Shown: positions 34,984 to 44,907, counted from the stretch's first letter. The stretch is DNA of 64,000 bases from Ancylobacter oerskovii (GCF_018390555.1 NZ_JAHBGB010000019.1:1-64000); one strand, 5' to 3'. The notes: generated by a model from the letters alone, not told the origin. A program made the numbers and translations.

Positions 34984-35787
34984 TCAGGAGGCTGCGCCGC
35001 TCAGGCGGCGGAGCTGGCCATGCACGCGGTGATTGCCGGCCCAGATCGGGCCGGGTTGGCCAAGATCCCCCTCGAAGGTCACTACGCCGCCGGCTTCCCG
35101 CACGAGGACGATGCCCGCCCAGCAATCCCAGCAGTGGAGGGTGGGGTCGTAATAGCCGGCGAGCCGGTTGGCCGCGACATAGGCCAGCATCAGCGCTCCC
35201 GAGCCGACCCGGAACAGCACCCCGCCCTCGCGATAGAGCGCTTCGACGAACGCCCCCGCCTCCTGCGGCGAGGCCTTCTGGGTGGCGCCGAAGCCGATGG
35301 TCGTCGAGGCGACGGTCCAATCGGGATTCATGGTCAGCGGCCGGCCGTTGAGGCGGGCGCCGGCCCCCGTCGCCGCCGCATAGAGCTCGCGCAGCATCGG
35401 CGCATGGACGACCCCGGCCGCCGGCTCGCCCCGGCGCGCAATGCCGATGGAGACGGTCCAGTTCGGCTGGCCGACTAGGAAGGGCATGGTGCCGTCGATC
35501 GGATCGATCACCCAATCGAATCCGGAAAGGCCTTCGGTGGCGGCCTCCTCCTCACCGACGATGCCGTCATCGGGGAACTGCTCGCGGATCATCCGCCGCA
35601 ACCAGATCTCGATGCTGCGATCCGCCTCGCTGACGAGATCTTGGGAATCGGACTTCGAGGTCGGATGCAGCGTGTCGCGATTGAGAAAGAAGGAGCGCGC
35701 CTTGGTCCCGGCCATGCGGGCCAGTCTTTCCGCGGCGGCCAGCCGCCTGTGGAGCGGATCGGCCTCGCCGTCTGTTGTCGCTGCCAT
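34984..35787 (-). CDS. Inositol-monophosphatase-family sugar phosphatase
   Basis: The 267-residue Mg-dependent phosphatase has the full IMPase signature: GEE at 78-80, DPIDGT at 95-100 and WDCWAG at 220-225, supplying the metal ligands Glu79, Asp95, Asp98 and Asp221. It removes phosphate from inositol phosphate or a related sugar/polyol phosphate in the cytosol. The ATG at 35787 is preferred because AGAGG lies 6 bases upstream and the protein then begins like the family; the frame extends to 35835. It diverges from the ribitol operon across one AT-rich promoter and converges on DhaKL, so it may dephosphorylate a toxic or dead-end sugar phosphate of either pathway. That role is inference. Confidence 0.85.
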   Translation of the reverse strand: MAATTDGEADPLHRRLAAAERLARMAGTKARSFFLNRDTLHPTSKSDSQDLVSEADRSIEIWLRRMIREQFPDDGIVGEEEAATEGLSGFDWVIDPIDGTMPFLVGQPNWTVSIGIARRGEPAAGVVHAPMLRELYAAATGAGARLNGRPLTMNPDWTVASTTIGFGATQKASPQEAGAFVEALYREGGVLFRVGSGALMLAYVAANRLAGYYDPTLHCWDCWAGIVLVREAGGVVTFEGDLGQPGPIWAGNHRVHGQLRRLSGAAS

Positions 35788-35848
35788 CGCCTGCCTCTCC
35801 GCTTCCAAAGGTGCGTTCGGATCATATGCCGTCATGATGCTATTGCAT

Positions 35849-35864
35849 ATTTGAGTTTACAAAT
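35849..35864. promoter_or_regulatory. Candidate SorC/EryD-type operator in divergent promoter
   Basis: ATTTG-AGTTTA-CAAAT is a 16-base dyad within the most AT-rich part of the gap between the IMPase gene and the ribitol operon. The regulator encoded at 40822-41796 is the obvious candidate to bind it. Confidence 0.45.
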
Positions 35865-35956
35865 GTATCGATTTCATCGTCGAAAGACGGCGCGCACCGC
35901 CTTGCCGGTCTGGCTTTCCGAAGCTCCGGCAGCGGGATGGCGCGTTGCGCGGGTAT

Positions 35957-36041
35957 GCGGACAGGAGCGGTCGCCTCGGCGAGGCCGTCTCGTTCGCCAA
36001 TAAGGAGAGACGGCCCGAGCCGTCCGCATGTCGGCCTCGCC
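35957..36041 (+). promoter_or_regulatory. Structured 5' leader with mutually exclusive helices
   Basis: In the leader of the binding-protein gene, GGCCGTCTC (35983-35991) is perfectly complementary to GAGACGGCC (36007-36015), while the overlapping GGCGAGGCC (35978-35986) is perfectly complementary to GGCCTCGCC (36033-36041). The two 9-bp helices cannot coexist. Two more pairings are possible: GCGGAC (35957-35962) with GTCCGC (36022-36027), and GACGGC (36009-36014) with GCCGTC (36019-36024). The set resembles an attenuator or riboswitch-like switch, but high GC makes chance pairing more likely. Confidence 0.4.
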
Positions 36042-36075
36042 CAGCACCGGCGCTGCGCCATCTCAGGAGGAAAAA

Positions 36076-37425
36076 ATGAAGCGTGCATTGAGAATCTGCG
36101 CCAGCGTCGCCGCCCTCGCGGCCGCGATCGCCGCGATGCCGGTCGCCGCCATGGCCGACTGGCTCGAAGAGGCGGCGAAGCCGCTGAAGGGCACCGAGGT
36201 CAACGGCATCTTCCTCGACCGCCCCGGCTACCGGGCCATCATCAAGCTACTGCCCGAATTCGAGAAAAAGACCGGCATCAAGGTAAATTACGAGATCGTC
36301 CCCTACGAGAACGCCCGTGAGAAGGAAGTGCTGAACTTCACCTCGCGCGGCGACCTCACCATGGCGCTGGTCGATCTCGTCTGGATCGGCGAGTTCGCCG
36401 AGAATGGCTGGCTGGTGCCGGTCGACGATCTCGCCAAGGACAAGGCGATCACCGATCCCGACCTCAACCTCAAGGGCTTCTTCCCGCTGCTGCTGGACGC
36501 GTTCGGCTCCTGGGGCGGCGTGACCTACGGCCTGCCCTTCGACAATTATTCCGGCCTGCTGTTCTACAATTCCTGCAAGCTGAAGGAGGCCGGCTTCGAC
36601 AAGCCGCCGGCGAGCTGGGCCGAGCTGAAGGACGTCTATGGCCCGAAGCTGACCGATGCCTCCAAGAACCAGTACGCCTATGCTCTGCAGTCGCGCCGCG
36701 GCGAGACGCAGTCGGCCGACAGCTTCATGCGCTTCCTGTGGCCGTTCGGCGGCTCGCTGCTGAACAAGGACTTCAAGTCCAACCTCAACAGCAAGGAAAG
36801 CCAGACCGGTCTCGCCTTCCGCCAGGACCTGATGAAGTACATGCCGCCGGGTGACGTGTCCTTCGATCACGCCGAGGCGGTGAACGCGCTGGCGCAGGGC
36901 CAGGTGGCGATGATCACCGAATGGTCGGCCTTCTACTCGACCCTCGCCGACCCGGCGACCTCCAAGCTCGGCGACTGCCTCGCGGTGGCTCCCGAGCCCG
37001 CCGGTCCCGCCGGCCGCCTGCCGGCGCTGGGCGGCTTCTCGCTCGCCGTCGCCTCGCAGGCCTCGCCCGAGCAGCAGAAGGCCACGTGGCTGTTCATCCA
37101 GTGGGCGACCTCGGAAGCCATCGCCAAGGCCTATGTCGATGCCGGCGGCGTGTCGGGCCGCATGGCGGTCTATAACGACCCCGAGGTGAAGGCGAAGTAC
37201 AAGTTCGTCGAGCCGCTGGTCGCCTCCTGGCAGGCCGGCGTGCCCGAGTATCGTCCGCGCTTCCCGGCCTGGCCGGCGATCTCCGAGATCGTCGCCGAGT
37301 GGGGCTCCAAGATGATGCTGGGTGAAGTCACCGTCGAGGGCGGCGCCAAGGAGATCGGCACCCGCATGGAGCAGATCCTCGGCAAGGAAGGCTATTACGA
37401 CGGGAAGAAGAAGCTTCTCCAGTGA
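36076..37425 (+). CDS. Polyol/sugar-binding periplasmic protein (family 1, MalE/UgpB-like)
   Basis: The 449-residue extracellular solute-binding protein has a 27-residue signal peptide (ending AAMA-DW) and a two-lobed MalE-type fold, with [20 protein letters not shown] near 45-64 and [11 protein letters not shown] in the second lobe. AGGAGG five bases before the ATG at 36076 is the strongest ribosome site in the window. It is the first gene of the pentitol operon and works with the permeases at 38162 and 39076 and the ATPase at 41844. SmoE and MtlE-like proteins for sorbitol/mannitol and the rhizobial MptA-type systems have the same size and context. A stem-loop follows the gene. Confidence 0.88.
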   Translation: MKRALRICASVAALAAAIAAMPVAAMADWLEEAAKPLKGTEVNGIFLDRPGYRAIIKLLPEFEKKTGIKVNYEIVPYENAREKEVLNFTSRGDLTMALVDLVWIGEFAENGWLVPVDDLAKDKAITDPDLNLKGFFPLLLDAFGSWGGVTYGLPFDNYSGLLFYNSCKLKEAGFDKPPASWAELKDVYGPKLTDASKNQYAYALQSRRGETQSADSFMRFLWPFGGSLLNKDFKSNLNSKESQTGLAFRQDLMKYMPPGDVSFDHAEAVNALAQGQVAMITEWSAFYSTLADPATSKLGDCLAVAPEPAGPAGRLPALGGFSLAVASQASPEQQKATWLFIQWATSEAIAKAYVDAGGVSGRMAVYNDPEVKAKYKFVEPLVASWQAGVPEYRPRFPAWPAISEIVAEWGSKMMLGEVTVEGGAKEIGTRMEQILGKEGYYDGKKKLLQ

Positions 37426-37434
37426 TCTGAAGCC

Positions 37435-37469
37435 GGCGGTGCCTGCGGTTCTCCCCCCAAGGCATCGCC
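37435..37469 (+). promoter_or_regulatory. Intercistronic stem-loop after the binding-protein gene
   Basis: GGCGGTGCCT (37435-37444) and AGGCATCGCC (37460-37469) pair over 10 positions, nine Watson-Crick and one G-U, with a 15-base loop. It begins 9 bases after the binding-protein stop, the same place as the stem-loop in the other importer operon at 30491-30517. Confidence 0.6.
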
Positions 37470-37548
37470 GACCTCGACGGGCGGGCGCCCTCTCCCGCGA
37501 AGCGGCGTCCGCCCCCTTCTTTCTGAAACCGTGCCGGGATCCGACGAC

Positions 37549-38103
37549 ATGACCACTCTCCATGGCCGGGCGCTGGACGAATTGCGCGGCTGCCTCGACG
37601 CGGTGCGTAGCGAGGAGTTCGATGGCGCTGTCGCTGCGATCGCTGCCGCCGGACGCGTCGCGCTCTATGGCGTCGGCCGCGAAGGGCTGCAGATCAGGGG
37701 TCTGGCGATGCGGCTGTTCCATCTCGGCCTCAAGGCCGCGGTGGTGGGCGATATGACGACGCCGCCGGTCGGCGCGGGCGACCTGCTCGTTGTCTCCGCC
37801 GGTCCGGGCGACTTCTCCACCGTCTCCGCGCTGATCGGCGTGGCGCAGGACGCCGGAGCCCGGGTACTGGTGGTCACCGCCGAGCCGGCCGGCGCCGCCG
37901 CGAAGCGGGCCGATCTCGTGCTCGCCGTGCCCGCCCAGACCATGGCGAGCGACCGGGGTGCCGCCGCTAATTCGGTGCTGCCGATGGGCTCGCTCTATGA
38001 GGGCGCGCTCTACATCCTGTTCGAGATTCTCGTCCTCAGCCTGCGCGAGCGGCTGGGCGTGTCGCCGGCGCAGATGCGCGCCAACCATACGAATCTGGAG
38101 TGA
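37549..38103 (+). CDS. SIS-domain protein, 6-phospho-3-hexuloisomerase (HxlB)-like
   Basis: The 184-residue single SIS domain has the aldose-ketose isomerase fold. The ligand loops are visible as YGVGREGLQIRGLAMRLFHL (43-62) and VVSAGPGDFSTVSALI (84-99), and the C-terminus (PMGSLYEGALYILFE and RANHTNLE) matches 6-phospho-3-hexuloisomerases, which convert arabino-3-hexulose 6-phosphate to fructose 6-phosphate. No hexulose-6-phosphate synthase is encoded nearby, so a formaldehyde pathway is not supported. In this operon it more likely isomerises a pentulose or hexulose phosphate. The ATG at 37549 is used; a GTG at 37531 is possible. It lies between the binding protein and the permeases. Confidence 0.8.
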   Translation: MTTLHGRALDELRGCLDAVRSEEFDGAVAAIAAAGRVALYGVGREGLQIRGLAMRLFHLGLKAAVVGDMTTPPVGAGDLLVVSAGPGDFSTVSALIGVAQDAGARVLVVTAEPAGAAAKRADLVLAVPAQTMASDRGAAANSVLPMGSLYEGALYILFEILVLSLRERLGVSPAQMRANHTNLE

Positions 38104-38161
38104 TCCGGCGTCTGCCGCCGCGCGGCGCCTTGCTCCCGATCCCTGCCATCAGGACGATGCC

Positions 38162-39076
38162 ATGAGTGAAACCATGCGGGCAGCGCCCACCAAGCCCAAT
38201 CGCGGTTACGGCCGCTGGACGCCATTGTGGTTCCTGGCGCCCGCCGTGCTCACGCTGTTCCTGATCGGCATCTACCCGACGATCTTCGCGCTGGTCACTT
38301 CGTTCCGGCGCTACAACATCACCCGGCCGCGCGAGGGCTTTCCCTTCGTCGGTTTCGAGAACTACGTCGCGGTTTTGACCGACAGCACCTTCTGGTCGTC
38401 GCTGCTGCTCACCGCCAAGTTCTACGTCACCGTGCTGCCGATCCAGGTGGTGCTCGGCCTGATCATCGCGCTCCTGCTGCACAAGCCGGGCATGGGCCTG
38501 TTGAAGTCGCTCGCCCGGGTGACGTTGGTGGTGCCGCTGGCCACCACCTATGCGGTGGTCGGCCTGATCGGCCGGCTGATCTTCAACCGCGATTTCGGCG
38601 TCGCCAACCAGTTCCTCGGCTTCGCCGGCTTCGGTCCGATCGACTGGCTGTCGACGCCGGGCGGCGCCTTCGCCGCCATCGTCATCATGGACGTCTGGCA
38701 GTGGACGCCCTTCTGCGCGCTGATCTTCCTCGCCGGCCTTTCCATGGTGCCCGGCGAGATCGAGGAGGCGGCGCGGCTGGAGACCTCCTCCAAGCTCGCC
38801 TTGCTGCGCCATGTGCAGCTGCCCTATCTGCTGCCGGGCCTGACGGCGGTGATGATCCTGCGCTCGGCCGACGTGCTGAAGCTGTTCGACATGGTGTTCG
38901 TGATGACGCGCGGCGGGCCGGGCTCGGCCACCGACCTGATCTCGATCTACATCCAGCGCGTCGGCTTCCGCATCTTCGATCTCGGCACCGCCTCGGCGCA
39001 GGCGATCCTTTTGCTGATCATCACCATCGTCATCAGCCGGCTGTACATCCGCCTGCTCTACCGGGAGGTCCAGTGA
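38162..39076 (+). CDS. Polyol ABC transporter permease (MalF-like)
   Basis: This 304-residue membrane protein of the MalF/UgpA/SmoF type has six predicted helices. The ATPase-contact EAA loop is GEIEEAARLETSSKLALLRH followed by VQLPYLLPGL near 202-230. MTRGGPGSATDLISIYIQRV is typical of sugar permeases of this branch. The ATG at 38162 gives the standard N-terminal basic tail before the first helix. Its stop overlaps the next start as TGATG, coupling it with the MalG-like partner. Together they form the channel for the solute delivered by the binding protein at 36076. Confidence 0.92.
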   Translation: MSETMRAAPTKPNRGYGRWTPLWFLAPAVLTLFLIGIYPTIFALVTSFRRYNITRPREGFPFVGFENYVAVLTDSTFWSSLLLTAKFYVTVLPIQVVLGLIIALLLHKPGMGLLKSLARVTLVVPLATTYAVVGLIGRLIFNRDFGVANQFLGFAGFGPIDWLSTPGGAFAAIVIMDVWQWTPFCALIFLAGLSMVPGEIEEAARLETSSKLALLRHVQLPYLLPGLTAVMILRSADVLKLFDMVFVMTRGGPGSATDLISIYIQRVGFRIFDLGTASAQAILLLIITIVISRLYIRLLYREVQ

Positions 39077-39885
39077 TGCGCGGCAAGATTCTTCACGCCA
39101 TCGGGCTCGCTGCCATCGTCGTCTTCACGCTGTTCCCGTTCGTGTGGATGGTGATGGCGAGCTTCAAGACGCAGTCCGACATCCTCGCCTCGCCGCCGGT
39201 GTGGCTGTTTACCCCGACGCTGCAGAACTATGTCGACATCTTCGCCGATACCAAGGTCTCCGGCGCCATCGTCAACTCGCTGATCGTGGCGACGCTGAGC
39301 ACGCTCCTGTCGGTGATCCTCGGCACGCCGGCGGCGTTCGCGCTGGCCCGCTACGATTTCCGCGGCAAGTCCGACCTGTGGTTCTGGTTCATCTCCAACC
39401 GCATGACGAGCCCGATCGTGCTGGCGCTGCCGGTCTACCTGCTCGCCATGTATGCGAACCTGCTCGACACCCACATCGTGCTGATCCTGATCTACCTCAC
39501 CTTCAACATCCCGATCGTGGTGTGGATCGTCACCGACCAGTTCAAGTCGATCCCGCCGGACCTCGAACAGGCGGCGCGCCTCGACGGCGCCGACCAGTTC
39601 ACCATCTTCCGCAAGATCTACCTGCCGCTCGGCGCGCCGGGCATCGCGGTCTCCGCGATCTTCTCCTTCATCTTCTCGTGGAACGAGCTGCTCTACGCGC
39701 TGGTGCTGACCCGCCGCAACGTGCAGACCGCGCCCGTCGTCGCGACCTCCTTCATGTCCGGCTACGAACTGCCCTGGGGCAAGATCATGGCCACCGGCAC
39801 CGTCATCGTGCTGCCGGTGACGATCTTCGCGCTCATCGTCTCCCGCCACATGGTGCGCGGCCTGACCATGGGAGCGACCAAGTGA
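39076..39885 (+). CDS. Polyol ABC transporter permease (MalG-like)
   Basis: The 269-residue MalG/UgpE/SmoG-type permease has FTLFPFVWMVMASFKTQSDI near 17-36 and an EAA loop (PPDLEQAARLDGADQFTIFR) near 161-180. It has the expected six helices and ends TMGATK. It overlaps the MalF-like permease and is in turn overlapped by the isomerase gene through GTGA, so transport and catabolic genes are translationally linked. The pattern fits alditol importers of rhizobia; the solute is inferred from the dehydrogenases downstream. Confidence 0.92.
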   Translation: MRGKILHAIGLAAIVVFTLFPFVWMVMASFKTQSDILASPPVWLFTPTLQNYVDIFADTKVSGAIVNSLIVATLSTLLSVILGTPAAFALARYDFRGKSDLWFWFISNRMTSPIVLALPVYLLAMYANLLDTHIVLILIYLTFNIPIVVWIVTDQFKSIPPDLEQAARLDGADQFTIFRKIYLPLGAPGIAVSAIFSFIFSWNELLYALVLTRRNVQTAPVVATSFMSGYELPWGKIMATGTVIVLPVTIFALIVSRHMVRGLTMGATK

Positions 39886-40811
39886 CGGATGACGTCGTGA
39901 CGGGTGACGTGCAGTCCATCCCCTTCGGCATCAACCTGTCCTTCTGCGTGAAGCGCTGGGTGACGCCCGAGCTGTGGGCGCCGCTGGTGCGCGAGCGCCT
40001 CGGCCTCGACCTGGTGCAATTTTCCTACGACCTCGCCGACCCGATGTGGCCGGATGCCATCCTCGACCGTCACGCCGCCGAACTGCGGCGGCAGGCGCAG
40101 GCGAGCGGCATCACCGTGCACAGCGCCTTCATCGGCCTCGCCCACTACACCTTCAACCAGTTGCTGCATCCCGACCATGACGTACGCGATTATGCGGAGC
40201 AATGGCTCGTCCGCGCCTACCGCTTCGCGGCGCTGGCCGGCATTGCCCGCGTCGGCGGCCCGCTCGGCGCCATCCCGGCGCGGCTCGACGGGACCGAGGC
40301 GGAGGCGCTCGACGCGGCGGACTATGCCGATCTCGTCGCCCGCATGCACCGGCTCGCCGAGCACGCGAAGGCCGAGGGCCTGGCGGAGCTCTATGTCGAG
40401 CCGACGCCGATGCGGCGCGAATGGCCGTGGACGGTGGCGCAGGCGCGCCGGATGATGGACGATGTCGCCGGCAGCGCCGTGCCATGGCGACTGTGCCCCG
40501 ACTGGGGGCACGGCACCTTCGAGCCGCTCTACGGGCCGGACCATGGCGCGATGGAGCCGTGGTTCCGCGACCTCGCCGACGTCATCACCGCCGTTCACAT
40601 CCAGCAGACCGACTTCCTCCTCGACCGGCACTGGGACTTCACCGTGCCCGGCAAGGTGGATCCCGTGGCGGCCGCAACGCTGCTGCGCCGCACCGGCCTC
40701 GCCGCGGCCCCGGTGTTCCTCGAGGTCTTCTATCCCTTCGAGCACGACAGCGGCTCGATCCTGACGGCGCTCGAGGCGACTTCGGCGCGCCTCAAGCAGG
40801 CCTTAGCCTGA
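39882..40811 (+). CDS. Sugar phosphate isomerase/epimerase (EryC-like TIM barrel)
   Basis: The 309-residue protein is of the AP-endonuclease-2/xylose-isomerase-like barrel family. FGINLSFCVKRWVTPELW near the start, LYVEPTP, CPDWGHGTFEPLYG and VFLEVFYPFEHDSG supply Glu, Asp and His residues of the sort that bind the divalent metal. Context with a SorC/EryD-like regulator recalls EryC of the erythritol pathway, which acts on erythrulose phosphate, but I cannot confirm orthology. The GTG at 39882 overlaps the permease stop (GTGA). The substrate might be a tetrulose or pentulose phosphate made by the DhaKL or FGGY kinase encoded in the same island. Confidence 0.75.
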   Translation: MTDDVVTGDVQSIPFGINLSFCVKRWVTPELWAPLVRERLGLDLVQFSYDLADPMWPDAILDRHAAELRRQAQASGITVHSAFIGLAHYTFNQLLHPDHDVRDYAEQWLVRAYRFAALAGIARVGGPLGAIPARLDGTEAEALDAADYADLVARMHRLAEHAKAEGLAELYVEPTPMRREWPWTVAQARRMMDDVAGSAVPWRLCPDWGHGTFEPLYGPDHGAMEPWFRDLADVITAVHIQQTDFLLDRHWDFTVPGKVDPVAAATLLRRTGLAAAPVFLEVFYPFEHDSGSILTALEATSARLKQALA

Positions 40812-40821
40812 TGGGGAAGCC

Positions 40822-41796
40822 ATGAACGGCGGTGGGCGCGAGCGCGGCAGGCAGATGGCGGGACAGGAGATCGAGGCGGCGCAGATCCGCGCCCGCGTCG
40901 CCTGGCTGTATTTCATCGGCGGCCTGACGCAGCAGGACATCGCCGACCAGCTCGGCCTCACCCGCCTGCGCATCAACAAGATCCTCGGCCAGGTGCGCTC
41001 GGACGGCTCCGTCTTCATCGACATCCGCCTGCCGATGGCCGAATGCGTCGAGGCCGAGCAGCGTTTGAAGGCGCGCTACGGGCTGGAGGCGGCGACGGTG
41101 GTACCGAGCCTGCCGGACGAGGCCGAGCAACAGCGCGTCATCGGCGAGGCCGCCGGCGCCGAGCTCGACGGCCTGCTGGAGAACGGCATGGGCCTCGGCG
41201 TCGGCTGGGGCAAGACGCTGGCTGCCGGCCTCAAGCGCGTGACGGTACGGCCGATGCCGCAGAGCTGGGTGACCTCGGTGATGGGCGGGCTCACCCGCGG
41301 TTCCGGCGCTTCCACCTTCGAGGTGGCGACCGGCTATGCGCGTTCGATCTCGGCGGAATGCTACTATCTCGCCGCGCCGCTCTATTTCCCGACCCCGGAG
41401 AGTCGCACCATGCTGCTCTCGCATCACGGAATCCGCGAAACCATGCGCCGGGCGCGTACTGTCGACGTGGCGCTGCTGTCCTGCGGCGACATGACGAACC
41501 GCTCGCTGCTGGTGCAGACGCAGACCGTCTCGGAGAATCTGCCGAGCCTTGCCGCCGCTGGCGCCGTCGGCGACCTGCTCGGCGTATTTCTCGATGGGCA
41601 GGGGCGCCCGGTGCATCATCCGCTCAACGAGCGGGTGCTGTCGCTGGCGCCGCACGAGCTGAGCCCGGTGCGCCATTCCATCCTCGCCTCGGGCGGGCTC
41701 TACAAGGTGCCGATTGTCCGGGCGATCCTCCGGGCGGGCTATGTGAAACGACTGGTGACCGACGAGCGGTGCGCGGGCGCGCTGCTGGAAAGCTGA
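40822..41796 (+). CDS. SorC/DeoR-type sugar-binding transcriptional regulator (EryD-like)
   Basis: The 324-residue regulator has an N-terminal helix-turn-helix at about 35-58 ([20 protein letters not shown]) and a SorC-type sugar-phosphate-binding domain from about 70 to the end, with [28 protein letters not shown] and [11 protein letters not shown]. The [17 protein letters not shown] sequence is like EryD of erythritol operons. The gene is inside the operon, between the isomerase and the ATPase, so it controls its own transcription. A candidate operator is the dyad at 35849-35864. The effector is expected to be a phosphorylated or free polyol/ketose; repressor or activator mode is not readable. 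Confidence 0.88.
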   Translation: MNGGGRERGRQMAGQEIEAAQIRARVAWLYFIGGLTQQDIADQLGLTRLRINKILGQVRSDGSVFIDIRLPMAECVEAEQRLKARYGLEAATVVPSLPDEAEQQRVIGEAAGAELDGLLENGMGLGVGWGKTLAAGLKRVTVRPMPQSWVTSVMGGLTRGSGASTFEVATGYARSISAECYYLAAPLYFPTPESRTMLLSHHGIRETMRRARTVDVALLSCGDMTNRSLLVQTQTVSENLPSLAAAGAVGDLLGVFLDGQGRPVHHPLNERVLSLAPHELSPVRHSILASGGLYKVPIVRAILRAGYVKRLVTDERCAGALLES

Positions 41797-41843
41797 TGGA
41801 CGGCGTCCGCATGCCCGGACCGGCCCTATCTGGAGTTGAGCTG

Positions 41844-42926
<1,083 letters not shown>

Positions 42927-42963
42927 AGCCTGCCGACGACGGCAACCCCAGCAGGAAAAGCCC

Positions 42964-44004
42964 ATGGTGCAGGCACTGGTTCTCGAAAAGAAGGGCGAGC
43001 TTTCCCTTCGCGACATCGATCTCCCGCAGGAGGTCGGCCCCGACGACGTGAAGATCGCCATCGACACGGTCGGCGTCTGCGGCAGCGATGTGCATTACTA
43101 CACCCACGGCGCGATCGGCTCCTTCGTGGTGCGCGAGCCGATGGTGCTCGGCCACGAAGCGGCAGGCACCATCATCGCGATCGGCGCCAACGTGAAGAAC
43201 CTAAAGGTCGGCGACCGGGTCTGCATGGAGCCGGGCGTGCCGAACATGAACTCCCGCGCCACCAAGCTCGGCATCTACAATGTCGATCCCGACGTGCGCT
43301 TCTGGGCGACGCCGCCGATCCACGGCGTGCTGACCCCCGAGGTCGTGCATCCCGCCGCCTTCACCTACAAGCTGCCCGACAACGTCTCCTTCGCCGAGGG
43401 CGCGATGGTCGAGCCCTTCGCCGTCGGCCTGCAGGCGGCGACGCGGGCGCGCATCACCCCCGGCGACGTGGCGGTGGTGATCGGCTGCGGCCCGATCGGC
43501 ATCATGACCGCGCTGGCGGCGCTCGCCGGCGGCTGCGCCCGGGTCTACATCTCCGACCTCTCGGCGCCGAAGCTGGCGATTGCCGGGCAATATGCCGGCA
43601 TCCATCCGGTCAACATCACCGAGCGCAAGCTCGCCGACGTGATCGCCGAGGAGACCGAGGGCTGGGGCGCCGACGTGGTGTTCGAGGCCTCGGGCTCGCC
43701 GCGCGCCTATGACGGCATCTTCGACATCGTGCGGCCCGGCGGCACGCTGGTGCTGATCGGCATGCCCGTTGAGACGACGAAGTTCGACGTCGCGGCGGCG
43801 ATCATCAAGGAAGCGCGCATCGAGACGGTGTTCCGCTACGCCAATAATTTCGACCGCGCGGTCAACCTCATCGCCTCCGGCAAGGTCGACCTCAAGCCGC
43901 TGATCTCCGAGACCTTCGACTTCGCCCGCAGCATCGAGGCCTTCGACCGCGCGGCCAAGGGCCTGCCGGACGACGTGAAGCTGCAGATCAAGCTGCGCGG
44001 CTGA
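42964..44004 (+). CDS. Zn-dependent alditol dehydrogenase (xylitol/sorbitol dehydrogenase family)
   Basis: The 346-residue medium-chain dehydrogenase oxidises a polyol to a ketose with NAD. The catalytic zinc ligands are Cys39 (VCGSDVHYY) and His64-Glu65 (GHEAAG), and the nucleotide fold has GCGPIG. The segment that carries four structural-zinc cysteines in many relatives has none here, as in mammalian sorbitol dehydrogenase. Length and the REPMVLGHE and ATPPIHGVL blocks match xylitol/L-iditol 2-dehydrogenases. It is 37 bases after the ATPase and precedes the ribitol dehydrogenase, so the operon probably handles at least two pentitols, for example xylitol or an arabitol beside ribitol. Confidence 0.88.
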   Translation: MVQALVLEKKGELSLRDIDLPQEVGPDDVKIAIDTVGVCGSDVHYYTHGAIGSFVVREPMVLGHEAAGTIIAIGANVKNLKVGDRVCMEPGVPNMNSRATKLGIYNVDPDVRFWATPPIHGVLTPEVVHPAAFTYKLPDNVSFAEGAMVEPFAVGLQAATRARITPGDVAVVIGCGPIGIMTALAALAGGCARVYISDLSAPKLAIAGQYAGIHPVNITERKLADVIAEETEGWGADVVFEASGSPRAYDGIFDIVRPGGTLVLIGMPVETTKFDVAAAIIKEARIETVFRYANNFDRAVNLIASGKVDLKPLISETFDFARSIEAFDRAAKGLPDDVKLQIKLRG

Positions 44005-44035
44005 GCGCGGGAGCCTCCCTCTCGCGACCTTGGTT

Positions 44036-44146
44036 CCCTCTCCCCATTGGGGAGAGGGTTAGGGTGAGGGGGGAGCGACGTCCAAGGCTCCGCAACCGCG
44101 CCCCTCACCCAGCGCTATGCGCCGACCTCTCCCCATTGGGGAGAGG
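44036..44146. repeat. Pair of CTCTCCCC-palindrome intergenic repeats
   Basis: A 23-bp palindrome at 44036-44058 (arms CCCTCTCCCCA and TGGGGAGAGGG) is followed by GTTAGGGTGAGGGG-like sequence. A 21-bp copy of the same palindrome lies at 44126-44146, preceded by CCCCTCACCC at 44101-44110, so the unit occurs in opposite senses. This dispersed palindromic repeat is common in intergenic DNA of alphaproteobacteria. It fills the 172-base gap between the dehydrogenase and ribitol dehydrogenase genes and may affect mRNA decay there. Confidence 0.75.
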
Positions 44147-44176
44147 TTGTTTCACCTCACCCATTCGGAGTTTCTC

Positions 44177-44905
44177 ATGGGAAGCAGGCTTCAGGGCAAG
44201 GTTGCCGCGATCACCGGCGCGGCGTCGGGCATCGGCCTCGAATGCGCCCGCGCGATGCTGGAGGAGGGCGCCACCGTCGCCCTCGTCGACCGCGCCGCCG
44301 ATGCGCTGGAGGGTGTCTGCACCGAACTCGGCCCCAAGGCCGTGCCGGTGGTGGTCGATCTCCTGGATCCGGCCAGCGTGGCCACCATGCTGCCGCAGAT
44401 CCTGGACAGCTGCGGTCCGCTCGACATCTTCCACGCCAATGCCGGCGCCTATATCGGCGGCAACGTGGTGGAGGGCGACCCGGACGTGTGGGACCGGGTG
44501 CTGAACCTCAACGTCAACGCCGCCTTTCGCACCGTGCAGGCGGTGCTGCCGCACATGGTCGAGCGCAAGACCGGCGACGTCATCTTCACCTCTTCGGTCG
44601 CCGGCGTGGTGCCGGTGGTGTGGGAGCCGGTCTACACGGCGTCGAAATTCGCCGTGCAGGCCTTCGTCCACACCGTGCGCCGGCAGATGGCCCCGCATGG
44701 CGTGCGCGTCGGCGCGGTGCTGCCCGGCCCGGTGGTCACCGCCCTCATCAAGGACTGGCCGCAGGCCAAGCTCGACGAGGCGCTTGCCTCGGGTGCCCTC
44801 ATGGAGGCAAAGGAGGTGGCGGACTGCGTCATGTTCATGCTGACCCGTCCGCGTAACGTCACGGTTCGTGATCTCGTCATTCTGCCGAACGCAACGGATC
44901 TTTGA
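44177..44905 (+). CDS. rbtD: Ribitol 2-dehydrogenase (SDR)
   Basis: This 242-residue short-chain dehydrogenase oxidises ribitol to D-ribulose with NAD. It carries TGAASGIG (13-20), Asp38 for NAD preference (LVDRAAD), NAG at 88-90, and the catalytic Ser139 or Ser140, Tyr153 and Lys157 ([10 protein letters not shown]). Long stretches ([44 protein letters not shown] and [15 protein letters not shown]) are very close to Klebsiella ribitol dehydrogenase as I remember it, making this the most specific call in the operon. GGAG lies before the ATG at 44177. The kinase that phosphorylates the product starts 2 bases after its stop. Confidence 0.92.
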   Translation: MGSRLQGKVAAITGAASGIGLECARAMLEEGATVALVDRAADALEGVCTELGPKAVPVVVDLLDPASVATMLPQILDSCGPLDIFHANAGAYIGGNVVEGDPDVWDRVLNLNVNAAFRTVQAVLPHMVERKTGDVIFTSSVAGVVPVVWEPVYTASKFAVQAFVHTVRRQMAPHGVRVGAVLPGPVVTALIKDWPQAKLDEALASGALMEAKEVADCVMFMLTRPRNVTVRDLVILPNATDL

Positions 44906-44907
44906 GC

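Noticed and set aside
37549..38103. Ribulose-monophosphate formaldehyde pathway, suggested by the HxlB-like protein
   Set aside because: No hexulose-6-phosphate synthase is present and the operon context is alditol uptake.
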